11,091 nucleotides of DNA, from contig MGOD01000137.1 in the NCBI GenBank assembly GCA_001795245.1, positions 6,280 through 17,370 of the forward strand, written 5' to 3'. Below the pieces are notes generated by a model. It saw only the letters and a list, made by a program, of their open reading frames with translations. It did not search any database and had not been told where the DNA came from. The position numbers and the translations under genes are program-made. Of the stretch, positions 1-6,372 are shown piece after piece (the first letter of the stretch is position 1; each line of letters starts with the position of its first letter). Source of the stretch: Chloroflexi bacterium RBG_16_70_13. Lineage in GTDB: Bacteria; Chloroflexota; Limnocylindria; Limnocylindrales; CSP1-4.

Positions 1-174
1 GTCGGCGCGCAGGCCGACCGCCGAGCGGAACCGGACGGCGTCCGGCTCGTCCGGGCTCGGCGTTTCGACCGCGACGAATGTAGAGGGGACCGAAGGGCTG
101 GTGGTGCCGCAACCGGACAGCGCTGCGGCAAGGAACAGCCCCGCCAACTCGATCCGGCGCACCCTGTGGCTCAC
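1..174 (-). CDS. Putative lipoprotein, N-terminal part (runs off left edge)
   Basis: Reading leftwards from a GTG at 174-172, an open frame of 58 codons reaches the window edge without a stop. It begins with a classic lipoprotein signal: a basic start (SHRVRR), a hydrophobic stretch (residues 10-19, LAGLFLAAAL) and the lipobox LSGC with the lipidated cysteine at residue 22. A Thr/Ser/Pro-rich linker follows, as is usual after lipidation. The mature domain is cut off, so its function cannot be told. The start codon overlaps the stop of the upstream acetyltransferase gene as GTGA, which points to translational coupling and to co-transcription with the acetyltransferase and the FAH-family gene. 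The exported, lipid-anchored location is well supported; nothing more is. Confidence 0.75.
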   Translation of the reverse strand, partial: MSHRVRRIELAGLFLAAALSGCGTTSPSVPSTFVAVETPSPDEPDAVRFRSAVGLRAD

Positions 175-668
175 GGATCCGTCGTCCGCCGCTCCAGGAT
201 CACGACGTCGCGCCAGCGACCGGCGGGATCACGCCCCAGGCGCTCGTGCGTCCCGAGCCGCCGGAAGCCGGCCCGCGCGTGGAGGTCGAGCGAGGCGGTG
301 TTCTCGACCTCGATGCCGGCGAGGAGTGTCCAGAAACCGGCCGCCTCGGAAGCCGGGATGACCGCTTCGAGGAGGGCCCGGCCGATGCCGCGGGTTCGGA
401 ACGCCGCGCCGACGTAGACGCTCTCCCAGGCGACGCCGCGGTAGACCGAGCGCGCGGAGTACGGCGACAGGGCGACCCACCCGGCGACCTCGCGATCGAC
501 GAGCGCGACGAGGCGGGCCCCGGGCACGTGGCCGGCATCGAAGGTCTCCCAGTCCGGGACCACCGATTCGAGCGTCGCGTCGCCGGTCGCGATGCCTTCG
601 CCGTAGATCTCGAGGACACGCGCGGCGTGAGCGACCGTCATTGGCACGATCGCGACGCCATCAGCCAT
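171..668 (-). CDS. GNAT N-acetyltransferase, phosphinothricin acetyltransferase-like
   Basis: A 165-residue protein covering a whole GNAT domain. The acetyl-CoA pyrophosphate-binding motif A is visible as FRTRGIG at residues 90-96 after the strand WESVYV (81-86). The downstream pattern IEVENTASLDLHARAGFRRLGT (119-140) and the C-terminal GRWRDVVILERR are typical of the PAT/Bar subgroup, which acetylates the amino group of phosphinothricin, methionine sulfone/sulfoximine or similar glutamate analogues in the cytoplasm. Length matches that family. The physiological substrate cannot be read from sequence, and most genomic relatives are not real herbicide-resistance enzymes. The ATG lies inside the end of the FAH-family gene (8-base overlap) and its stop overlaps the GTG of the next lipoprotein gene, so the three genes look like one transcription unit. 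No good Shine-Dalgarno is seen, consistent with coupled translation. Confidence 0.88.
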   Translation of the reverse strand: MADGVAIVPMTVAHAARVLEIYGEGIATGDATLESVVPDWETFDAGHVPGARLVALVDREVAGWVALSPYSARSVYRGVAWESVYVGAAFRTRGIGRALLEAVIPASEAAGFWTLLAGIEVENTASLDLHARAGFRRLGTHERLGRDPAGRWRDVVILERRTTDP

Positions 669-1728
669 GGCGGCTCACGTCCGGTCGAGCGATGACCGGC
701 GCCCTGAGCGTCCCGAGGCGCTCGATCGTGAGCGCGACCTCGTCGCCCGGCAGGAGCCACCGGCCGAGCGTCGCGTCCCTGACCTCGAGGAGGCAGCCCG
801 TCCCGACCGTGCCGGAGCCGACGATCTCGCCCGCCCGGAGGTGGACGTCGGCGGAGGCCCGGGCGAGCATCTGGCCGAACGAGAAGTGGGCGGCCGCCCA
901 GGTCCCGGCCGAGATCGCCGTCTCGGTGCCGTCCGCCGCCCGGACGGTCGACCGCATCGCCAGTTCCGGGCCGGTCGCGCCTGGCGCCCGCGCGTCGGCG
1001 ACCTCGTCCGGCGTCACCAGCCAGGGCCCGATCGTGGTCGCGAAGTCCTTGGCCTTGGCCGGACCCATCCGGACGGGCATCTCGTCGCGCTGGAGATCGC
1101 GGGCCGACCAGTCGTTGAGGACGAAGTAGCCGCCGATGGCCGCCTCCGCCGACTCCTCGGGGAGATCGACGGCCGGGCTGTCGATGAGAGCGCCGACCTC
1201 GAGCTCGAAGTCCAGCTCGACGGAGCCGCGTGGCGCCCAGACGGGCTCGTCGGGACCGCGGATCTCCGAGGTGTTCGAGAGGTAGAAGACGGGGATCCGG
1301 TACCACGGCTCCGGGATCTCGCCACCCCGCCGATCCCACATCGACTGGACGTGCTGCTCGAAGGCGTAGAAGTCGCGGAAGGCCGGCGGCCGCAGGATCG
1401 GCGGCCCGAACCGCAGGTCGGCGGCATCGAGGACGGCGTCGCCCTCGGGGTCGAAGTCCGCGCTCGCGGCGCCCTCGACGAGCTCGCCGAGCGCCTCGAC
1501 CCGGAGACCCCTCGCGAGGTGGTCGTCGAGGGTCAGGACGGGCAGGCGGAAGAGGACGTTGTTGTGGGCCCGCCGCTCGTCCCGGGCCACGAGCCGGCGC
1601 CGGGCGACCTCGAGATCGAGCCAGCGGCTCGGGGCCGGTTCCGTCGCGGCCGCACCGCCGAGGGCGGCGGCGAGACGCCACGGCGCGCCGGCCGGCGCGT
1701 GCCGTTCCCGAACGTGGGCAATCCGCAT
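661..1728 (-). CDS. Fumarylacetoacetate hydrolase family protein
   Basis: A 355-residue cytoplasmic enzyme of the FAH fold. Residues matching the metal and catalytic set of fumarylacetoacetase can be placed: D119 and H126 seven apart in RDFYAFEQH, the acidic pair E175/E177 in ELDFELEVG, D206, R210 and Q213 in NDWSARDLQ, K227 in KDFATTIGPW, and the GSGTVGTG loop at 304-311. All are intact, so an active, divalent-metal-dependent C-C hydrolase is expected. With HPPD in the same window, cleavage of fumarylacetoacetate at the end of tyrosine/homogentisate breakdown is the favoured role. The family also includes acylpyruvases and other ring-cleavage-product hydrolases, so the exact substrate is unproven. 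The first about 100 residues are less conserved, as is usual for this short bacterial type. The start lacks a Shine-Dalgarno but has a -10-like TACACT six bases upstream. The gene overlaps the following acetyltransferase gene by 8 bases. Confidence 0.9.
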   Translation of the reverse strand: MRIAHVRERHAPAGAPWRLAAALGGAAATEPAPSRWLDLEVARRRLVARDERRAHNNVLFRLPVLTLDDHLARGLRVEALGELVEGAASADFDPEGDAVLDAADLRFGPPILRPPAFRDFYAFEQHVQSMWDRRGGEIPEPWYRIPVFYLSNTSEIRGPDEPVWAPRGSVELDFELEVGALIDSPAVDLPEESAEAAIGGYFVLNDWSARDLQRDEMPVRMGPAKAKDFATTIGPWLVTPDEVADARAPGATGPELAMRSTVRAADGTETAISAGTWAAAHFSFGQMLARASADVHLRAGEIVGSGTVGTGCLLEVRDATLGRWLLPGDEVALTIERLGTLRAPVIARPDVSRHG

Positions 1729-1734
1729 CAGATG

Positions 1735-1740
1735 AGTGTA
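1735..1740 (-). promoter_or_regulatory. Candidate -10 element for a leaderless FAH-family transcript
   Basis: On the minus strand TACACT (fits TANNNT) ends six bases before the ATG, and no Shine-Dalgarno lies between. That spacing would put the transcription start on or next to the start codon. No convincing -35 hexamer is found at 16-18 bases, so this rests on position and motif only. Confidence 0.35.
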
Positions 1741-1801
1741 TGGAGTTCGCCGCGCGTTCCTCGCGGCACGAAGGCGGCCCGATCGTGCACCGCGAGACGA
1801 C

Positions 1802-2227
1802 TCAGTGGACGGCCTCGTCGTCGAGAGCCCGCAGATGCCGAGCCAGCGTACCGAGGATGTGCCTCGAGATCTCGGGGGCGACGTCGAGGAGGGCGTGGAA
1901 CTCCCGATGGCCCACCGCGAGCACGCGGCCGGGTTCGTTCGCGGTGACGGTCGCCGACCTGGGTCCCTCGGTCAGGAGCGCCAGCTCGCCCAGGGAGACC
2001 CCCGCGCCGCATTCACGGATCGCGATTCCGTCCCGATCGATCGTGAAGCTGCCGCTCACGACGATGAACATCTCGGCACCCGGCTCGCCCTGCCGCATCA
2101 GGACCTTCCCGGCCGGGATGTCGACCTCGTCCACGAGCTTGGCGATCCGCTCGAGCGCATGCCCGCCGAGCCCGGCGAAGATTGGGATCGACCGCAGGAG
2201 ATCGATCTTGGGATCCTTCGGCGCCAT
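1802..2227 (-). CDS. Stand-alone cyclic nucleotide-binding (CNB) domain protein
   Basis: A 141-residue protein that is essentially one CRP/PKA-type CNB domain. The N-terminal helix IDLLRSIPIFAGL (8-20) is the usual lead-in. A beta-barrel follows (LMRQGEPGAEMFIVVSGS, 43-60), then the phosphate-binding cassette GELALLTEGPRSATV (80-94). That cassette keeps the conserved Glu (E81), which contacts the ribose, and Arg (R90), which contacts the cyclic phosphate, so cAMP/cGMP-type binding is credible. The C-helix (about 108-137) ends the protein. There is no helix-turn-helix, so this is not a CRP-type transcription factor, and no fused output domain or membrane segment is seen. It presumably acts through a partner, which cannot be identified here. 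AAAGGAG lies four bases before the ATG, supporting this start. Confidence 0.9.
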   Translation of the reverse strand: MAPKDPKIDLLRSIPIFAGLGGHALERIAKLVDEVDIPAGKVLMRQGEPGAEMFIVVSGSFTIDRDGIAIRECGAGVSLGELALLTEGPRSATVTANEPGRVLAVGHREFHALLDVAPEISRHILGTLARHLRALDDEAVH

Positions 2228-2231
2228 GTCG

Positions 2232-2238
2232 CTCCTTT
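2232..2238 (-). promoter_or_regulatory. Shine-Dalgarno of the CNB-domain gene
   Basis: AAAGGAG on the minus strand, four bases before the ATG at 2227. It fixes the start of the CNB gene. Confidence 0.6.
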
Positions 2239-2244
2239 GGGACG

Positions 2245-2265
2245 CGCCTCGATTCGGGCGAGGCG
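2245..2265 (-). terminator. Hairpin between the membrane-protein gene and the CNB gene
   Basis: A perfect 7-base inverted repeat, CGCCTCG and CGAGGCG, around a 7-base loop, placed in the 76-base gap after the stop of the four-helix membrane gene. It has no T-run on either strand. It could end that transcript, or be a hairpin in the 5' leader of the CNB mRNA just above its Shine-Dalgarno. Confidence 0.35.
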
Positions 2266-2303
2266 AGGGCGAGGATACCTTGGCGCGTGCCTCCGGGCGA
2301 GAC

Positions 2304-2798
2304 CTAGAACGGTTTCGCCCGCATCAGCCAGGCGAGGATGACGATCGCCGCGACGCCGATGACGGCCGGGACTTCGGGGCGGACCGCCGACAGGGCCGCC
2401 TGGAGCTCCTCGTCGGTGCCCGCGGGGCCGGCCGGGGCACCGGTCCGGTCACCAGGGACGGGCATCGCCAGCGTCTTCCGGACCTTGTTCATCGGCACGG
2501 CGGCGAGCGGCGTCATGGAGCCGAAGGCAACGATGACGACGACGATCGCCGCCCACGGCCAGAGCTTCGCGAAGTGGCCGCCCATGATCGCGGCCGCGAT
2601 CCCGAGGACCACAGCCACGAGGAGCAGGATTCCGGCAACTGTCAGCGAGCTCGACGACAGGTCGAGGATCGCACCGAGCCGGGCCCGATCACGTTCTGCT
2701 CGCACGCGGAACATGACCCATGCCGACACGCCGTGGGCGGCGAAGGCGAGGATCACCATCACGATGTGCGCGAAGACGACCCAGCCGTAGAGATCCAC
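2304..2798 (-). CDS. Four-helix integral membrane protein (DUF2269-like), function unknown
   Basis: From the GTG at 2798 this is a 164-residue membrane protein. Hydrophobic helices run at about residues 5-28, 49-72, 78-100 and 144-159. A basic loop (RVRAERDRAR, 31-40) lies between helices 1 and 2, and a Pro/Gly/Ala-rich loop (about 112-142) precedes the last helix. His11 and His22 lie in helix 1. The layout resembles the DUF2269 family of small membrane proteins of unknown function, but I cannot confirm that without a profile search. The frame stays open far upstream into the PEBP gene. I chose the GTG because GGGAGG sits eight bases before it and the translated helix 1 begins there. An ATG 29 codons upstream (MEGASG...) is in frame but lacks a Shine-Dalgarno. 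Confidence 0.78.
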   Translation of the reverse strand: MDLYGWVVFAHIVMVILAFAAHGVSAWVMFRVRAERDRARLGAILDLSSSSLTVAGILLLVAVVLGIAAAIMGGHFAKLWPWAAIVVVIVAFGSMTPLAAVPMNKVRKTLAMPVPGDRTGAPAGPAGTDEELQAALSAVRPEVPAVIGVAAIVILAWLMRAKPF

Positions 2799-2806
2799 GA
2801 GCTCGA

Positions 2807-2812
2807 CCTCCC
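2807..2812 (-). promoter_or_regulatory. Shine-Dalgarno deciding the GTG start of the four-helix membrane protein
   Basis: GGGAGG on the minus strand, eight bases upstream of GTG 2798-2796. This is the best ribosome site near the beginning of the hydrophobic reading frame and argues against the much longer upstream reading. Confidence 0.6.
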
Positions 2813-2920
2813 TCACAGATCCAGGACCCGCCCCTGCGGTGCAATCGAGGTGCCCGCTTGCGCCTTCCATGTTGCCCGGGATCGAGGCGCTTCGAAAGCC
2901 CTGGGCGTAGGGCGTGGCCG

Positions 2921-3505
2921 TCAGCCGCCGCGCCGGTAGGTGCCGGTGAGCGTCGCCTCGCCGACGGTATGGCTCGCGGCCGCCGCGCGGACAGCGTCCG
3001 CGGTCGGGGCATCGGTGAGCGTCGGCGCCACGTCGAGGGCGAGGAGTCGGAACGCGTAGCGATGCGTGCCGCTCGGCGGACAGGGCCCGCCGTAGCCGAC
3101 GTCGCCGAAGCCGTTGCGCCCCTCGGCGAGCCCGCCGGCGACGCCCGAGACGCCCTCGGGCAGGCTCCCGGCCACCGGATCGATGGCGTGGGCGACCCAG
3201 TGGACGAAGCCACCGGCGTCGGGGTCGTCGACGATGAGGGCCAGGCTCGCCGTGCCGTCGGGCGCGCCCGACCAGGCGAGCGGCGGCGACACGTCGTCGC
3301 CGTCGCAGGTGTGGATCCGCGGGATCGAGCCGCCCTCGCTGAACGCGGTGCTGGTCAGGGTGAAGCGCATAGCAGGCTCCTCCGATGGCGCGCCGGTGGT
3401 CGCGGTGGGCGCGACGGTCGGGCTGCTCACCGAGCCGGTCCCGGTCACGGGCCCGCTGCAACCGCTCGTGACGAGAGCGACCCCAACGGCAAGCAGCGCG
3501 ATCAC
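2921..3505 (-). CDS. PEBP / YbhB-YbcL (Raf kinase inhibitor-like) family protein, probable lipoprotein
   Basis: From GTG 3505 the product is 194 residues. A short hydrophobic signal ends in VTSGC with the lipidated Cys at residue 16. A Ser/Thr/Pro-rich linker (17-45) leads to a complete phosphatidylethanolamine-binding-protein domain (about 46-191). Family motifs are clear: DDPDAGGFVHW (93-103) and GPCPPSGTHRYAFRLLALD (140-158), which line the anion-binding pocket. The molecular role of bacterial PEBPs is not well defined. The start is uncertain. GTG 3505 gives a signal lacking basic residues and has only GGAG four bases upstream. A TTG at 3580 would add an Arg-rich n-region. An internal ATG at 3370 has a near-ideal Shine-Dalgarno and would give a 149-residue cytoplasmic form close to E. 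coli YbhB in size. Family assignment is firm; location is not. Confidence 0.88.
   Translation of the reverse strand: MIALLAVGVALVTSGCSGPVTGTGSVSSPTVAPTATTGAPSEEPAMRFTLTSTAFSEGGSIPRIHTCDGDDVSPPLAWSGAPDGTASLALIVDDPDAGGFVHWVAHAIDPVAGSLPEGVSGVAGGLAEGRNGFGDVGYGGPCPPSGTHRYAFRLLALDVAPTLTDAPTADAVRAAAASHTVGEATLTGTYRRGG
3377..3383 (-). promoter_or_regulatory. Strong internal Shine-Dalgarno before in-frame ATG of the PEBP gene
   Basis: GGAGGAG on the minus strand lies six bases before an in-frame ATG (3370-3368). It is one of the strongest ribosome sites in the window and sits exactly at the boundary between the lipoprotein linker and the PEBP domain, so it could start a signal-less form. Confidence 0.55.
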
Positions 3506-3623
3506 GGCGCTCCGCGTGCCTTCGAGTCTACGGCGCCTCCCGCTGCGCGGCCACGAAGCGTCGATCCGGGGGCGCGGCAACCGCGGATTTCCAACGCCGA
3601 GACCGTCCGACTGACCAATACTC

Positions 3624-3651
3624 GTGGACGGCGTCCCCGATGGACGTCCAC
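3624..3651 (+). promoter_or_regulatory. Inverted repeat in the leader of the sigma-factor gene
   Basis: GTGGACG (3624-3630) and CGTCCAC (3645-3651) are exact inverted repeats around a 14-base loop. The right arm also belongs to the perfect palindrome TGGACGTCCA (3641-3650). They lie just before the GGGAG ribosome site and the GTG start. This could be an operator or an mRNA hairpin; sequence alone does not decide. Confidence 0.4.
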
Positions 3652-3664
3652 ACGGGAGCAGCCG

Positions 3665-4216
3665 GTGGATCGCGACCTCGTCGAGGCGGCCCAGCGAGGA
3701 GATCAGGCGGCATTCGTCGACCTGGTCCGGTCGCGGGGCGATCGCCTCTACGCGATCGCGTATCGGATCCTCCGGGATGTCGATCGGGCCGAGGATGCCC
3801 TGCAGGACGCGCTGGTGATCGCCTGGCGGGACCTGCCGGACCTCCGCGATCCGGACCGCTTCGACGCCTGGGCCCACCGACTCCTCACCAACGTCTGCAT
3901 CGCCGAGGCCGGGCGGGAGCGCCGGAGGATCGCGAACCTCCACGTGCTCCCGTTCGACGACCCGGCCGCGCCCGACGATCTCCTGACCCTGGCCGATCGC
4001 GACCAGCTCGACCGCGGGTTCCGTCGGCTCTCCGCCGACGAGCGCGCGATCCTCGTGCTCCGTCACTACGTGGGCTACGAGCCCTCGGAGATCGCCGACC
4101 TCCTTGGACTTCCCGCCGGAACGATCCGTTCCCGGCTCCATCACGCCCATCGCGCCATGCGCGCCGCCCTTGATGCGGATGCGCGGGCAGTCGCGGTCGG
4201 AGGGCCTTCCAGATGA
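3665..4216 (+). CDS. ECF-type RNA polymerase sigma factor (sigma-70 family)
   Basis: A 183-residue two-domain sigma factor. Region 2 (about 8-75) begins LVEAAQRGDQAAFVDLVRSRGDRLYAIAYR and includes the core-binding and -10-recognition helices (DRAEDALQDALVIAWRDL, 40-57). Region 4 (about 115-168) carries LSADERAILVLRHYVGYEPSEIADLLGLPAGTIRSRLHHAHRAMR, with a helix-turn-helix that reads the -35 element. Length and order are those of the extracytoplasmic-function group, with no region 1 or 3. I place the start at GTG 3665, preceded by GGGAG. The open frame continues far upstream but there reads antisense through the PEBP gene. The stop overlaps the ATG of the next gene as ATGA. That gene encodes a membrane protein, the standard arrangement for a sigma factor held by a cognate anti-sigma factor. 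The regulon and signal are unknown. Confidence 0.93.
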   Translation: MDRDLVEAAQRGDQAAFVDLVRSRGDRLYAIAYRILRDVDRAEDALQDALVIAWRDLPDLRDPDRFDAWAHRLLTNVCIAEAGRERRRIANLHVLPFDDPAAPDDLLTLADRDQLDRGFRRLSADERAILVLRHYVGYEPSEIADLLGLPAGTIRSRLHHAHRAMRAALDADARAVAVGGPSR

Positions 4217-5157
4217 ACCAGCGCTCCGACATCGACCGCCTGCTCCGACACTGGATGGACGACGGACCATCGACGATGCCCGACCGCGTTGTCGACGTCG
4301 TCGCCGACCGGATCAGCGTCCAGCCCCAGCGGCTCACCTGGCGCCTCCTTCGGAGGCTTCCAATGAACCCGCTCCTGAAGCTCACCGCCGCGGTCGCCGC
4401 GGTCCTCGTCGTCGCCGTCGCCGGCTACAACCTGCTGCCCGCGCCGGCCGGGCCTGGGGACGGCCCGTCCCCGACGCCCCTGACGTCGCGATCGCCCACG
4501 CCCTCACGGACGGCCGAGCCGATCTCATGCGAGGACGACCTGCCCGGCTGTGCCGGCCCCCTGACCGCGGGAAGCCATTCCTCGAGCCAGCTCGAGCCGG
4601 GGATCGTCTTCGATGTCCCGCCGGGCTGGAGCAACGTCGTCGACCTGCTCGACGTGTACAAGCTCGATCCGGAATCGGGCTTCCCGTACATCCTCATCTG
4701 GACCGACGCCTCGATCGTCGATCAGGCCACGCCCTGCAGCACGGACCCTGATCCAGCGCTGGGCCAGAGAGCTGATGACTGGATCGCCTTCCTCACGACG
4801 CACCCCGGTCTCGTCGCCAGCGAGCCCGTCGACCTCGTGCTTGGCGACATCACTGCCCGCCAGGTGGAGCTCGGCGTCGCCCCGACGTGGACTCAGACCT
4901 GCCCCGAGAGCCCCAGTGTGCGAACCGTTGTGCTCCTGAACCAGCCCGTTGCCGGGCGCCCCAGCTCCTACGGCCTGGGGTCGAACAATCGCGTCCTCAT
5001 CACCGTCGCCGACGTCGGCGACCGGACCGTCGTCATCGAGTCGTACGGGTCCGAGCTCGAAGCCGTCTTTGCCAGCGAGATGGAGGACATCAAGGCGGTC
5101 ATCGGGACAATCCGCTTCTGTGGACCCCGGGTGACCGAGGCCTGCCAAGGTAGCTGA
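4213..5157 (+). CDS. Single-pass membrane protein, probable anti-sigma factor partner of the ECF sigma
   Basis: A 314-residue protein with a cytoplasmic N-terminus of about 53 residues, one transmembrane helix (about 54-75) and a long outer part. The N-terminus (DIDRLLRHWMDDGPSTMPDRVVDVVADRI..QPQR..W) resembles, from memory, the short N-terminal segments of other sigma-linked membrane proteins in Chloroflexota and Actinomycetota. It has no HxxxCxxC zinc anti-sigma (ZAS) motif. After a Pro/Ser/Thr linker (79-103) comes an outer domain of about 210 residues with no family I recognise; IVFDVPPGW (131-139) looks like the start of a beta-rich repeat seen in lipoproteins. It has six cysteines (106, 113, 175, 230, 303, 311), all outside, which could form three disulfides. 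The ATGA overlap with the sigma gene supports the anti-sigma role. This is inference from position and topology rather than a recognised domain. Confidence 0.75.
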   Translation: MNQRSDIDRLLRHWMDDGPSTMPDRVVDVVADRISVQPQRLTWRLLRRLPMNPLLKLTAAVAAVLVVAVAGYNLLPAPAGPGDGPSPTPLTSRSPTPSRTAEPISCEDDLPGCAGPLTAGSHSSSQLEPGIVFDVPPGWSNVVDLLDVYKLDPESGFPYILIWTDASIVDQATPCSTDPDPALGQRADDWIAFLTTHPGLVASEPVDLVLGDITARQVELGVAPTWTQTCPESPSVRTVVLLNQPVAGRPSSYGLGSNNRVLITVADVGDRTVVIESYGSELEAVFASEMEDIKAVIGTIRFCGPRVTEACQGS

Positions 5158-5178
5158 CCCAGCGGCGGCCACGAAGCC

Positions 5179-5211
5179 GGCGCGGGAGCCTCGCCTAGAG
5201 GTTCCCGCGCC
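5179..5211. terminator. Bidirectional terminator hairpin between convergent genes
   Basis: GGCGCGGGAGCC (5179-5190) pairs with GGTTCCCGCGCC (5200-5211) around a 9-base loop, giving 12 pairs with a single G-T or A-C type mismatch depending on strand. It lies between the stop of the membrane protein gene (plus) and that of HPPD (minus), and its right arm is inside the last HPPD codons. No T-run follows. Confidence 0.7.
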
Positions 5212-6364
5212 TCGCTTGCTCGATCTCGATGGCCTCGAAGAGGGCCTTGAAGTTGCCGACCCCGAAGCCGCGCGAGCCGTGGCGCTCGATGATCTCGAAG
5301 AAGAACGTCGGACGGTCCTGGATCGGGCGGGTGAAGATCTGGAGGAGGTAGCCCTCTTCGTCACGGTCGGCCTCGATGCCGAGCTCCTCGAGCGTCGCGA
5401 TGGGCACGCCGACATCGCCGACCCGGTCGGCCAGCGACTCGTAGTAGGCGTGGGGCATGCCCAGGAACTCGACCCCGTTCTCGCGCAGCGCCCGCACCGT
5501 CGCGACGATGTCCTCGGTCCGGAGGGCGATGTGCTGCGTGCCGGCGTCGAGGTAGTAGTCCAGGAATTCCTGGATCTGGCTCTTCTTCTTGGCCGGGGCT
5601 GGCTCGTTGATCGGGAACTTGACCCGGCCGTTGCCGTTGGTCATGACCTTCGACATCAAGGCCGAGTACTCGGTGTGGATGACCTTGTCGTCGTAGTGGA
5701 TGAGCTGGGCGAAGCCCATGACGTCGCGGTAGTAGTCGACGTACTTGTTCATGTCGCCGAGGGCGACGTTGCCGACGCAGTGGTCGATCTCGAGGAGCGA
5801 GAGGCCGCCGGCCGCCCGGGCCGGCTTCTTGACCTTCCGGAAGCCCGGCGCGAAGGCGCCGTGGAAGTCGCTCCGGTCGATGAACGAGTGGATGACCTCG
5901 CCGTAGGTGTGTATCGCGGTCCGGCGCAGGACGCCGTCCTCGTCGGAGCCGGCCTCGGCGAACTCGAGATAGGAACGGGCACCCCGCGAGGTGGTCTCGC
6001 GCCAGGCGCTCCGGACGTCGTCGACGGCGAAGGCGATGTCGTGGACGCCGTCGCCATGCCGGGCGACGTGCTCGGCGATCTCGCCGTCGGGTGACAGCGC
6101 CCCGGTGAGAACGATCGTGATGTCGTTCTGGCGCATGACCCAGCTGGTCCGGTCGCGGACGCCGGTCTCGAGCCCGGCATAGCCGATCGGGGTGAAGCCC
6201 CACAGGGCCCGGAAGTAGTGGGCCGCCTGGCGTGCGTTGCCGACCCAGAACTCGACGTAGTCGATGCCCTTGAGGGGCAGGAAGTCCTGCGCCTGGGCGT
6301 AGGCATCCTTGTTGAGGTGGGCGCCGGCCTGGTTGGCGGCCCCACGCGACAGCGTCTCGGTCAT
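5195..6364 (-). CDS. hpd: 4-hydroxyphenylpyruvate dioxygenase
   Basis: A 389-residue Fe(II) dioxygenase that converts 4-hydroxyphenylpyruvate and O2 to homogentisate and CO2, the committed step of tyrosine breakdown. Two vicinal-oxygen-chelate halves are seen, about 32-165 (LKGIDYVEFWVGN...) and about 188-360 (LLEIDHCVGNV...). The metal triad of the second half is intact: H195 in LEIDHCVGN, H278 in GTQHIALRTEDI and E357 in PTFFFEIIER. The C-terminal lid GSRGFGVGNFKALFEAIE, which closes over the active site, is complete. Length is normal. The ATG at 6364 has GGAGGAG eight bases upstream, which excludes the longer in-frame extension. It stands alone as a minus-strand gene, converging on the sigma operon and divergent from the DinB-like gene. 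No homogentisate dioxygenase or HmgR-like regulator is nearby. Confidence 0.97.
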   Translation of the reverse strand: MTETLSRGAANQAGAHLNKDAYAQAQDFLPLKGIDYVEFWVGNARQAAHYFRALWGFTPIGYAGLETGVRDRTSWVMRQNDITIVLTGALSPDGEIAEHVARHGDGVHDIAFAVDDVRSAWRETTSRGARSYLEFAEAGSDEDGVLRRTAIHTYGEVIHSFIDRSDFHGAFAPGFRKVKKPARAAGGLSLLEIDHCVGNVALGDMNKYVDYYRDVMGFAQLIHYDDKVIHTEYSALMSKVMTNGNGRVKFPINEPAPAKKKSQIQEFLDYYLDAGTQHIALRTEDIVATVRALRENGVEFLGMPHAYYESLADRVGDVGVPIATLEELGIEADRDEEGYLLQIFTRPIQDRPTFFFEIIERHGSRGFGVGNFKALFEAIEIEQARRGNL

Positions 6365-6372
6365 TGGACGCG

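Noticed and set aside
171..2227. A defence or toxin-antitoxin system formed by the acetyltransferase, CNB protein and neighbours
   Set aside because: The acetyltransferase is of the PAT type, not the GNAT-RHH toxin type. No antitoxin, nuclease or CD-NTase-like cyclase is present.
1230..2939. Long plus-strand open frame (569 codons) across the FAH, CNB and membrane-protein genes
   Set aside because: It lies antisense to three genes with clear family motifs. Its translation is Arg/Gly/Ala/Pro-rich with no domain, as expected from third-position GC bias.
2720..3664. Upstream extension of the sigma-factor reading frame
   Set aside because: The extension runs through the PEBP gene on the opposite strand and gives a low-complexity translation. 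Sigma region 2 starts right after GTG 3665.
3506..4270. Upstream extension of the PEBP frame to an ATG at 4270
   Set aside because: It would overlap most of the sigma-factor gene. The lipoprotein signal near 3505 or the internal ATG is a better start.
5216..6094. Plus-strand frame of 292 codons antisense to HPPD, rich in Asp/Val/Leu/Glu
   Set aside because: This composition is the usual mirror image of a GC-rich gene. HPPD, with an intact metal triad, is certain on the other strand.
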